Shown piece after piece: positions 47,801 through 57,218 of a stretch of DNA of 64,000 bases. The notes under the pieces were generated by a model, which saw nothing but the letters and a program-made list of their open reading frames with translations, was not told the origin of the DNA and did not search any database. Source of the DNA: Cryptomeria japonica. Lineage: Eukaryota > Streptophyta > Pinopsida > Cupressales > Cupressaceae. Numbering within the stretch: the first letter of the stretch is position 1; every line of letters begins with the position of its first letter. The stretch spans positions 767,967,330 to 768,031,329 of the forward strand of contig NC_081408.1 of NCBI RefSeq assembly GCF_030272615.1. The letters run 5' to 3'. A program made the position numbers and the translations under genes.

Positions 47801-48041
47801 GAGTCGCAACTACAATCACAAGGTCAAGCCTCACACATTTGAGGTAGGTGACTTAGTTCTCAGAGAAAATCCAAAAAATCAACAAGACAGAGAGAAGAAG
47901 GGCAAGTTCGAACCAAACTGGCTTGGTCCCTACATTATTACAGCAGCATATGGATCTGGTGCATATCAGCTCTCAACTATAGAAGGTGAACCTTTGGAGG
48001 ATCCTATCAACAGCATGCACCTTCATAGGTTCTACACATAG
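44877..48041 (+). pseudogene. Element E shortened Gag-Pol
   Basis: A single frame of 1054 codons from ATG 44877 with in-frame stops at 45342, 45780, 46029, 47052 and 47307 and no frameshift. Codons 1-250 are Gag N-terminus (MVETRLQKSRRETKEAQES). At about codon 252 it jumps to the RT thumb (NISQLRSLQGRLQSIRRFIA), so the Gag zinc knuckle, protease and RT palm are deleted. Then come the degenerate first RNase H (LLYISATLIALGALLAQ), the archaeal-type RNase H from about codon 470 (FDGSYT, AEYEAL, GDSQL, AADAMA) and integrase: HHCC zinc finger near 690-745 (H-x-H, CKQCQIHGD), core with TEY near 791, IITDNE near 831 and GQAEVSNKT near 868, and the C-terminal domain (FEVGDLVLRE, WLGPYII). The first core acid is Glu instead of Asp. 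Confidence 0.93.
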
Positions 48042-48132
48042 CTCTTCGGAATATCCTAGTTCAAAAATACAAAAAAATAAATTTTTTTCAAAAATACAAA
48101 AAAATTATAAAACAAAAAAAAAATCGTTACTT

Positions 48133-48285
48133 GGTGAAAACCTGGCAAACAGGCGCCTTGTGACACAAAAAACATTGAAAAATCGAAAAAAGTAAAGAGA
48201 AATAATTTCGTCCAACGGTGAAAACCACTTCGGTGGCGCCCTGGGCAAGTACCATGGTGAAAACTGGGTCACCAACGCCATGCGT
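48133..48285 (+). other. Three-fold GGTGAAAAC...GCC block
   Basis: GGTGAAAACCTGGCAAAC-AGGCGCC, GGTGAAAACCACTTCGGTGG-CGCC and GGTGAAAACTGGGTCACC-AACGCC start near 48133, 48217 and 48256. Some contain short inverted repeats (GGTGA/TCACC; GGCGCC). The block is kept in element D. It could be a structured RNA signal after pol. Confidence 0.65.
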
Positions 48286-48354
48286 AGAGACATTTCTCCT
48301 CCCTCCTTCAGGATTCTCTCTCATCACTTCACTTTGCACACACTCACAATCTAT

Positions 48355-49165
48355 TCATTCATAATAAACTTACCCATTCCCATCATGGCTTGTTATTGAT
48401 CTACCTAAGATTGGTTAGCCATTCATAATAAACCTCCCTTTCCATCCATAATAAATCAGATCCTATCTGTGGCTAAGGCAAATCCTACGTCTAATAATGG
48501 GTGTGGAACTGAGAACATCACATGTTTCGAGGAGTACAGTTTCTTCCAGCTTCCTTCAGTCTATCTGCACACAATCCACAATAAAGCAACATTTGCATCG
48601 CAGATCCGCAATAAAGTTTCATCTTCTCCGCAATAAAGTATCAGTTTCATGGATTCAGTTAGTTTTAGATGAGACACAGCAGCAACAATGAGCTTCAACA
48701 AATCAAATCTTTCAACAGACTCAGACAACATATGGTTCAGTGTTATCTATCCTTTCCGTGAAAGTAAACATTGTGACCACAATCAAATAAGACTTACACA
48801 AGTGACAAGAGACACTAAACTTGAGGACTACAGTGGATGTTGGTGTCGAGTCTTGGTTTTCTTTTGATTTCATCTTTTTGGTGACATATCTTTTAGCTTT
48901 TCCGGGATGTCTTTGACTAGAGATTCTATCTCCAGGATGTCTTTGACTAGAAAGGCGAGGATGGGGTATCGTCACCTATTTGTATCTGCTGTCTGTGGAT
49001 TGTCTCTTAGTAATGCTATGACTTGCCAAGGATATGAGGACACTATGAGTCTAGTGTGAAATGGGGCATTCCTTGTTTGTGACTGTCTTATCTCCATGCA
49101 AACGGGTACAATGACTTTCTGGGTCGAACATATGCCTCGATTGTCATAACCTACTTGCCATAATA
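48355..49165 (+). repeat. AATAAA-type motif array
   Basis: CATAATAAA or CGCAATAAA occurs near 48358, 48424, 48447, 48577, 48607, 48629 and 49156. AATAAA is the classical polyadenylation word. Counterparts appear in element D (34190-34480) as TTTATTATGG-like runs. Confidence 0.6.
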
Positions 49166-51672
49166 AAGCTCAATGATGATAACGCACAAGAAGATCTTTC
49201 ACTTTCATATCTTCTGTCTTTCATCCCCCTTTCTTGATTGACTTCCATCGTCCTTCTCGAGTCCGTGTAGCCTGCTATCACATGACTAAGTATAATGACA
49301 CACCAAAAACATATGCATATCATGTAGTTGCACCTGCATTACCACATATAAGCATTTCATACATACATATAGATATCACATCCTGCACACAACACCTGTT
49401 AGCACAATTTACATTTGCATTATCATATTCATTTGCATTTCATACATTCACATTTGCATCATGCATACACATAAAACATAAAAGAACAAAAATATGGCAT
49501 TGCATCATATACATATTTGCATCAAATCATAAGCATCACATAAGAAACATACATCACTTAGGTACACACGCATATAGCTGCCGCAAGAATGAATCATCTC
49601 ATATATATAATCAAAAGTGTCATGATACAATGATGTCAAAAATCATATGGCTAAAAAAAGCACCCACAGGTGTCTACAATACAAAAATGGTACAATACTG
49701 ATACACAGGGAGCCCTCTACGGCTATGATGAACTCCCTCCCTCGGAGCCGCTTGGCCTCGACGAAATCTGAGCCCCTGAAGGACCCGCCCCAGGATCATC
49801 CTGCCTGTCCCCTCTATCTGGTGGTGGTGGAGGACCCATAACCCCACCACTCGATGCCTGTCTCCTCCGACTCCCTCCCGTAGCTGTCGCTGTACGCGAC
49901 GGTCTATGGAAGCTCCTCGCCCGCTGATCTGCTGGCACTGCACCATAGTAGAGGTCTCTCCAGTAGGCGATCTCCTCCCCTACCCGTAGGACATAAGCAT
50001 ACCTTGCCCCTGTATCCTCCGCGGCCTGTCTCCCTGCCCTCAGTGTTGTCTCAGCCTCTGTATAGTGCTGGATAGCCTGATCCCACTCTCGCTCAGTATC
50101 TCTGAGCCTCGTCCTGAGCCAATCCCTCTCCCTCTCCAACTCCTGGATCTCATCTGCCTGGCCCTGGCAGATCTCCCTCAGCTCTAACAGCTCATCATCC
50201 ACTGGATCAACCCCCTCCACCTCTGCCTGTGGCTCCCCCTGTACGGGTGCCTGCCCCTGTACCTGTACCTGTACTGGTACCTGTCTCTATCCCTGCCCCT
50301 GTACCTGCCTGGGACCCTGTGTTGCTAGCACTTGTAAAGGCAATCCACCGCGACCCCTCACCACCCGAGCCTGCCTCTCCTCTCCACCCTCCCTCCGAGG
50401 TGCAACCCGCCTCTCCCCAACTGCTCCCCTCCTCCTCCATCGGCCTCTGCCCCCATCGCCTCCACCATCATCGTCATCACCACCCCTATCTCCATCCAAT
50501 GCCTCTCCCGGATCTGTCAACCGTGGGAAGGGATGCTCTGCCCAGTAAGTTGTATACTCGGCATCCATGCTGGCGTCCTTGATCTCAGGCCACATGTCCC
50601 AGGGTAGGGGCATCATCTCTACCAGCTGTGTCACTGCCTGATCATATGACAGCAACGACCCAAACTGTGCCTGATCTCTAACTGTATGGGCATACATGCC
50701 TGAGCCTCGGGGCATCCTCTGAATCCGGCCAAACTGTCGGCCAACCCTGTCCACAAGCTGTCTCTCTAGCACATAGGGCATCCGCCCAATCAGGTACCTG
50801 CTTCGGAAGGTGTAGGGCAGTTCAACTGCATCATCCTCCCACTGCTCGCAACCCAGATATGGTCTCCATATGACCACATCAATATCGTCAATCACTCGCC
50901 GCCAATGCTCTAGCCTACCAATCCATGGCTGCGATGTGATCATATCATATAAATGAACAAAGCTGCGTCCATGACCCCTACCCCTGAAGTGTATCGGTCG
51001 GGTAACCAGTAGATGCTCATAGGCCCATACCTGCAGCAGTGTCACTCCACAGCCCAATCCCACTGATCCATGATAAACAAACTGATGAAGCTCATAATAC
51101 AAATGGGCCAGCACACATGGTCCCCAGGCATATTTGGTGTGCTGCGTCACCAGTGTCTCCAGTGCTCCTCCCCAGCCCATAGCCAACCCCCGTGTCGCCC
51201 TATCCGGACACAGGAACCCACTGATAGCTCCTCCGATCACTGCTGGCAATGCTAACCCTGTGGCTGTCATAGTATCCCATGCCACATGTCCTGCCCTCAT
51301 CTCCAGTCCTGGGTCCTGGAATACCCGTCTCAATGCCTCCCTGTCTCCATCTCGATCGTATGGGATCAACTCCCCATCGATCGGTACCCGCAAAATCCTG
51401 TACACATCCTCCAGGGTGACTGTCATCTCACCCATCGGCAAATGGAACGTGCACGTCTCAGAGTGCCATCTCTTAGCTAATTGCACTTAGCAAACCCATG
51501 TTTGCCCGAAACTCGGGCACATATAGCACATGTCTCAATCCCATCTCCTCGATGGCAGCTCTGTCCTCGAAAGACAACTTAGGTCGCAACCTCTGTGTCG
51601 ACAGGAATCTCTCCCGTGACTCCAGCATCGGCAATTACTCCTGCAGTCAAGCAAATCAATCATGTCAGTCAT

Positions 51673-51951
51673 AGTGGCATTCACTGTTTATCACAAAATG
51701 CTACTTGTTATCTAAATACATATGGCTATCTATCCTAGTGATGCTCACTGTTCATCACAAAGTGTTGCTATTTATCTTAGTGGTACTCCCTATTCATCAC
51801 AAAGTACTACATGTGTGACACTCACTGTTCATCACAAAGTGTTGCTCACAATTGCACTTCTTGTTCATCACAAAGTGCTGCTTATATTTTAGTACTCCCT
51901 GTTCATCACAAAGTACTCTATCTTGGTACTCACTGTTCATCACAAAGTGCT
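51673..51951 (+). repeat. Tandem array of seven hairpins with a conserved 15-nt loop
   Basis: Units at about 51673-51705, 51736-51770, 51780-51810, 51815-51845, 51854-51878, 51891-51917 and 51925-51951. Every loop is exactly 15 nt with consensus CACTGTTCATCACAA; stems of 5-10 bp differ between units but still pair. All non-standard pairs counted inside the stems are G-T on the plus strand, none A-C. A larger related hairpin sits at about 52012-52047. Confidence 0.85.
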
Positions 51952-52084
51952 TTGATCTATCCCAGTCTTCCTAGAGGACCTGCTTGAGTGTATCCTCTCA
52001 ACAACTTATCCAATCGACAGCGTATGTTCATCACAGAACTGCCGATTTGACCTAGAAGATGCAAATTCACACTTTTTCAAACGC

Positions 52085-52355
52085 AAACGCGCTTACATGA
52101 CATAAACGTGCTCAAAGACTGCACCAACGTGCCTGAAAAACACAGACGCGTCTGATTGACACAGACGTGCCTTTGCTCTGCACAGACGCGCCTGGGAGAC
52201 ACAGACGTGCCTTCTTGGCACAAACGCGCCTGCATAGCACAGACGTGGCCACAATTGACACAGACGCGGGTCCAGACATAGACGCGCCTAGCACCAACAC
52301 AAACGCGCCTAGCGAGCACAGACGCGCCTGGCACCAACGCAGACGTGCATGAACA
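52085..52355 (-). repeat. CGCGTCTGTGT motif array in the PMD intron
   Basis: About 14 copies of CACAGACGCGCC-like words on the plus strand, that is GGCGCGTCTGTG on the gene's own strand, 15-25 bases apart. It is the leader motif, in the same direction relative to the PMD transcript as the leader arrays are to gag-pol. Confidence 0.88.
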
Positions 52356-52862
52356 TTTTTTGACACTTTTTGGACCCTAGTCTAAATGCATTTATGACCC
52401 TATCTAGCATGCATTAATGACAAAATTAAATGCGTCAAAGTACGAGGAGGTTTGGTGGTACTTACCGGCTCTCCTGCCTCTGCTGGCCTCTGGAATCGGC
52501 GAACGCGGCCGAATCTGTGAATGAAGGCCATCGCTGCTGACTGCTCCTGCTCTATTTTCGCTCTGCAATATGCTTTCGTGGATGTGTAGATGACAATGAG
52601 GATGTATTTTCCCCCGTGGTCTATCTTATAGCCTACCCTAGCCCTCGCCTTCGTTTCCCGAGTCAGTCTTCATTATCCCGTGACTTCGTCACTTTATCTG
52701 GTCAGTCCATTCTAGCCTTTCTTTCTTATCGAGAGATTGTCTACAATCTTTTCAGACATTTTCATCCAATCTCTCGAGGGGGCATATCATTCCCATCCTG
52801 GGGCAACTTTGTATCAGTTCATCTTATCTTCTTTGAAACAACGCGACAAGACGCATTGTCTC

Positions 52863-52876
52863 AAAGAGGGGCAAAA
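52863..52876 (+). promoter_or_regulatory. Element E polypurine tract
   Basis: AAAGAGGGGCAAAA directly before the 3' LTR. The 52532-52862 stretch upstream should hold the promoter and start of the antisense PMD transcript; no clear TATA box was assigned. Confidence 0.85.
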
Positions 52877-53668
52877 TGTAGACACCTAAAATTGTCATGT
52901 CTAATTAAATAAATATTTTATTTATTTAATTATCTAAGCCTAATTCTTCTATTAATTAAATAAATCTTTATTTATTTAATTAATTCATTTATCCTCTTCT
53001 AGCCTTATTCTCATTTAAATAAATACATTTATTTATTTAAATTATCCTTTTCCTAAATTAAATAAATATTTTTATTTATTTAATTATCCCACTTCTTCTA
53101 TTAATTAAATAAATCTTTATTTATTTAATTAATTCATTAGCCTTTTCTACCCATGACACATGTCATTCATCTCTTAATTCCTACACTACCTACCCCTTTC
53201 ATTATTTTATTATTTCTTTTACCTACCCTCTAATCATAGCCGACCTCCTTTTACACCTCTCAATCTTATCCCTCCATTTCATATAGTGTCTTCTATATAA
53301 GGAGATGCTTCCTTCATTATCAAACCCTAATTGTTCTATGCATTCTAATCATTCACCCTAATGACTTGATCAATTGACTACACTACGATCCTACTTGCAA
53401 CCACATTCCGTTCTTTGTTGAGCTCTTGTGCATATAAAATCTGAGAGCAAATATATCAAGCAAGATCAATGGAGATAGGAAGAATGGAGATCAAAACCCT
53501 ATTGGACATGTGATGGTATAATCTTTGTGATTTCATTTGATTTGCATTGTCTTAGGTAATCTTCATATGTTATGGTGGATCTTTGTTGTTGTTAGGCTAG
53601 GATTTTGTGGTTGAATCTATTTAGCCTTTCAATATTGTTATTATTGTTATCCATTTTCACCATATACA
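52877..53668 (+). repeat. Element E 3' LTR
   Basis: 792 bp, same ends and palindromes as the 5' LTR; about five substitutions between them. Confidence 0.97.
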
Positions 53669-54029
53669 ACTACCATCATTTGTAAATTAGCATTGACTTG
53701 ATTGGGATCCTCTTCCAAGATTTATGACACATCAAATTTATGGGGTAGTCTTGCACCACTTTGCATAAAAAATTGTAAAAATTATGGTTGATCTCTTCTC
53801 ATGATTTTCCCAACCACTCTTTTATATCTTACATTGGATATAGTGTTTTGAGTGTTTGTGGTAGTAATGGACTCATTGTCATTGTCATTTTTTGGCAGAT
53901 TACTATGATTCTCAAAAGCTTGTGGGTTGTAAAACTCATCTCCATCAAGCTCATGTGTACTCATGTTAAGAGATCTTTGAGCTTCCTCGACTTCTCTTCC
54001 AAACCTTTGTGTGAATGGGTTTCAACCAT
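53669..54029 (-). pseudogene. Element D Gag, N-terminal part
   Basis: Starts at the ATG at 54029-54027 (MVETHSHKGLEEKS), like element E Gag (MVETRLQKSRRETKE). After a frame change it reads MSTHELDGDEFYNP and RVVGKIMRRDQP, matching E's NRLVEEIMRRDRQ. It is cut by the element E insertion and continues at 41832. Confidence 0.82.
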
Positions 54030-56405
54030 GAACTAACCTTGGCCAAGAAAATGTATAGACTATGGAAGACCAAGAAGGATTGCGAAATATAAAAGAATCT
54101 AAGGTTGTCTTTCAATGTCCAAAAGTGTCTGTCCAATAATGTGACAATGTAAAGAAAGGTGTAGCTTCCAAAGAGATGATAGACTCTTGATGAGGTAAGT
54201 TGACCTTAACTAAAGATAACCAAATGGTAGCCAAGATGACATATTTGATATGGGAACCACCTAGTGATGTAATGTAATGTGTTTGCAAGATAGAATGTGG
54301 ACTACTAAATAACCTTTTGACTCTAGTTAAAAAGTGTGTATGAGGGGGATTGCAAATGATGATTAAAAATGATTGAACAATGTGTGATGAAGCCTTGACA
54401 AGTGATGGTTGACTCAAAATAAAGCCCTACAAAAGTAGCCTCAGAAGATATTTTGATCTCAGCACATAGATGCGTTGTGATTTCAGAAATGTGCCAAAAT
54501 TCACCTATACTCAGTTTCAAAGTACAAAAACATGTTTTCATTGTTGATACATGCAATTTTCAGTTGTGTTCAGAAATACAATAAAATGTTGCAGACATGC
54601 GTCAATATGTAACACAAATGTGGTAATATCAGACATAGACGCTATTTTCTAGTTGAAAAATAGTCTCAATTTTTTGTTCAAATACGTGCCAGAAAAGTGC
54701 ACAGACACAAAAGGATATGTTAGATATGCGATAACAGTGTGCACAGGCGCGACCAAAAAGACCATATACAAACTGATATTAGACATAGATGTATTTCTAG
54801 CAAATTTAAAATTTTTTTCCAAGTTTTTGTAAATTTTTAAGAGTGACTAGATCTTAGTGTTGAATTTTTAGTGGCAAGAAGCTACACCAAACAATACGAC
54901 ACAATGTTTGAAGGTGTTTTGTCTAAAAAATTTGAGCGCAATTGTGTATGTTCAAAAGATTTCTACTGGTATAACACAAATCGAAGACAATTGTAAGCAT
55001 GCACAACCTAGGATGGAAAGAGGATACTACTTATTGAGTTACCGTTGTGGAATTTGATTTGAGTTGCACTTATTTAGAGTGGATAACTTAGAAGCTTGGT
55101 AGCACTGACTCCCCCTTACATGATACTCACTTCTCAGGGATACCAAGCTTTGAATTCCCAAAGACCACAAGGATCTCAAGAAATTTGTTATCTCTACTTT
55201 GAATTGAGAGAATGTGGAATGACTTTAGAGTTATGACCTCCTGCACCAACAAGAAAAAAAGGGATTTTTGGCCACTACAACAAAAGGTTTTTAGTGGGGG
55301 AACTTCAAAAGAACTTGGTATCTATGATGTGGTGGTGACTCACTTAAGAGCCTATCCCAATCCTCATAAGAGGATTTTTACGCATCTCACACAAGTGTGG
55401 ATACTAAGGGCACTTGTCAGATAACCCAACTTCACCAAGTAGTCGTTACTTTCTCCTAACTTATTAATTTATATAGCAGGTTGAAAGAGTACCGCTTGGG
55501 TCATTCCCTCTCAATGGCCTTATGGGCTTCTCGAGAGGCAAACTCTCCTACCTAACAAAATAAGATTATAAAAATTTCTCTTACACCCAAGGTCCAATGG
55601 AGGGTGAGAGAAAATCATACTTTCATTATCACCTTACAGTTGAACATAAAATATGCCAAAAACACCAAACACTTCAAACAAGTTATTTTACCTCAAAATG
55701 AAAATGATGTGAGCCTAATTAAACTAGGAAATGAAAAACAAGCACACACTAGATTACCCTTGCAAGCCAAATGATTAGTAGGACTCTCAATAATTACCCC
55801 TTCCAACAAGTAAACACGTTAGGTTAATTTTAGAAAATCCAAATCAAAATGTGAAAAAGGGGGCCTTTGACAATACAGTTTAAACAACCACACCACTTTG
55901 TTAGGTCAAAAGAGGGGTTAGGACAAAAAAAAGTAAAACTAGATCTGAAAAATAAAACCCTAAATGAAACTTGAAAAACCAAAATGCAGAAACACAAATA
56001 CAATTATACCTGACAAAAACACAAATTAAACCCAGATAACCTGCAAAATCATAGAAACCAGATACACGACAAGATAAATCGTATATGCAATAATAGACAT
56101 CAGATACACAACATAAACAAATGAATACATGATATACAAGTTCAAATACGTGATTCTATTTTACAAAAACACATAAATAATAAAATTCAAAATGCTGTCA
56201 AATCTAAGATAGCAGATGCAAAAAAAAATTGTAGGCGCAAAAAGATTGTGCACAAACGTGATTCCTGGTAACTTGCAAAATACAAAAACACAGACACAAT
56301 AAGAGGATTTGTAGATGCAGTTTCACCAGTAATCATTGTTGATTCGACCTACAACTTGACAAAAAGGACTAAAAACAACAAAAAGATGTTAGAAACAAGA
56401 GACAA
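54030..56405 (-). other. Element D leader
   Basis: Counterpart of the element E leader. Relics of the motif arrays lie at 54590-54790 and 56220-56330 (for example CAGGCGCGACC, GCACAAACGTG), mostly decayed at CpG. No gene recognised. Confidence 0.65.
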
Positions 56406-56425
56406 GAGTCCCACCAGGCATGCCA
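56406..56425 (-). promoter_or_regulatory. Element D primer-binding site
   Basis: Minus-strand TGGCATGCCTGGTGGGACTC, the element E site with two C-to-T changes, next to the 5' LTR. Confidence 0.8.
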
Positions 56426-56428
56426 AAA

Positions 56429-57218
56429 TGTTTGTGGTGAAAATGTGATGATAAAAAGATTTTGTAAAACCATAAAAGTTCCAACCATAAACAAACCCTA
56501 GTTTTGCAATAAAGATCCACCGTAGACCATTGAAGAAACCTTGAACATGCTAATCAATAAAATAAAATGATTATACCATTCACATATTTGATAGGGTTTG
56601 ATCTCCAAATTGTCTCCTATCTCCATTGATCTTGCTTATTATGATTGCTCTCAGATTTTTATGTGCACAAGAGCTCAACAAAAATAGAATTATGGTTGTG
56701 TAGATGCTTGATTGTTTGATTGTTTGATCGTTTGAGTGATTAAAGTGCTTGAATATATAACTTTAATAGGGTTATGAAAGGATGAGAGTATCCTCTTATA
56801 TAGAAGACACCTTAGAAAATGGAGGGATAAGATTAAGAGGTGAAAGGATAAATGGTCGGCTAGGATTAAAGGGTAGGTGGAGAAAATAATAATATAATGA
56901 GAGAGTAGTTAGGATATATGTAAAGATAAATGAAGTGTCATTGGGGGAAAAAGCTAATGAATTAATTAAATAATTAAAAATATATTTAATAAATAGAGGA
57001 AGTGGGACCAATTAAATAAATAAAATATTTATTTAATGTAGGGAAAGGATAATTTAAATAAATAAAAGCATTTATTTAAATAGGGAAAGGCTAGAAGAGG
57101 ATAAATGAATTAATTAATTAAATAAAAACCTATCTAATTAATAGAAGGCTTAGGATAAAATAATTAATTAAATAAAAATATTTATTTAATTAGGAAAAGA
57201 TAATTTTAGGTGTCTACA
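56429..57218 (-). repeat. Element D 5' LTR
   Basis: TGTTTGTGGTG...GGTGTCTACA on the plus strand, 790 bp, pairs with 29151-29919. Minus-strand TCTATATAAGAGG near 56792-56804 is the likely TATA box. Confidence 0.92.

Larger units (their letters stand above)
48042..49722 (+). other. Element E 3' block between integrase and PMD gene
   Basis: No gene was seen. It holds the GGTGAAAACC three-fold block (48133-48285), an AATAAA-type array (48355-49165), a duplicated GGATGTCTTTGACTAGA (48904-48952), and a CAT-rich low-complexity stretch (49290-49560). Confidence 0.75.
51641..52465 (-). other. Intron of the element E PMD gene
   Basis: 825 bases bounded by GTAAGT (52465-52460) and TTGACTGCAG (51650-51641). 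The matching position in element D keeps similar flanks (TTGATTGCAAG near 31180-31191), which supports a real, shared intron. It contains a hairpin array and a CGCGTCTGTGT array. Confidence 0.75.
49723..52531 (-). pseudogene. Antisense plant mobile domain (PMD) gene of element E, one intron
   Basis: Lies opposite to gag-pol. Exon 1 is 52531-52466 (22 codons, MAFIHRFGRVRRFQRP...) ending at a GTAAGT donor. Exon 2 runs from the acceptor (TGCAG at 51645-51641) to 49723, about 638 codons. Exon 2 carries the PMD pattern: LRPKLSFEDRAAIEEMGLRH, RWHSETCTFHLPMGEMTVTL, EDVYRILRVPIDG, then WAYEHL and a Trp-rich middle, then a Gly/Arg/Gln-rich linker and a C-terminal coiled coil (LLELREICQGQADEIQELER). 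Total about 660 residues. Breaks: a TAA two codons into exon 2, one extra base near 51484, and a TAG at 50287-50289. It is clearly richer in G and C than the rest of the element. PMD proteins in plants include MAIN and MAIL1, which act in silencing; the role here is unknown. Confidence 0.85.
41833..53668 (+). mobile_element. Element E: young, internally deleted Tat-type Gypsy element, TSD ACTAC
   Basis: Two 792-bp LTRs (41833-42624 and 52877-53668) differ at about five positions by my hand comparison. ACTAC flanks both ends (41828-41832 and 53669-53673). The interior has a 2.2-kb leader, a shortened gag-pol, a conserved 3' block and an opposite-strand PMD gene. Most of Gag, all of protease and most of RT are missing, and gag-pol has five in-frame stops, so it is non-autonomous. 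It sits in the gag of the related element D. Confidence 0.98.
29151..57218 (-). mobile_element. Element D: old Ty3/Gypsy Tat-type element, interrupted by element E
   Basis: LTRs at 29151-29919 and 56429-57218 bound a minus-strand element. Flanks are CCAAT (29146-29150) and TCAAT (57219-57223), a TSD with one transition. Removing element E leaves about 16.2 kb: leader, gag, protease, RT, two RNase H regions, integrase, then a PMD gene on the opposite strand. Its layout matches element E almost block by block, so both belong to one family. Reading frames are heavily broken. Confidence 0.93.

Noticed and set aside
50229-51490. Plus-strand ORFs (Pro/Val-rich and others) across the PMD gene
   Set aside because: They are shadows of the GC-rich minus-strand PMD frame.
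51673-52355. CRISPR-like look of the regularly spaced repeats
   Set aside because: The sequence is a plant retrotransposon; spacers are not fixed in length, there is no cas gene, and the repeat arms vary.
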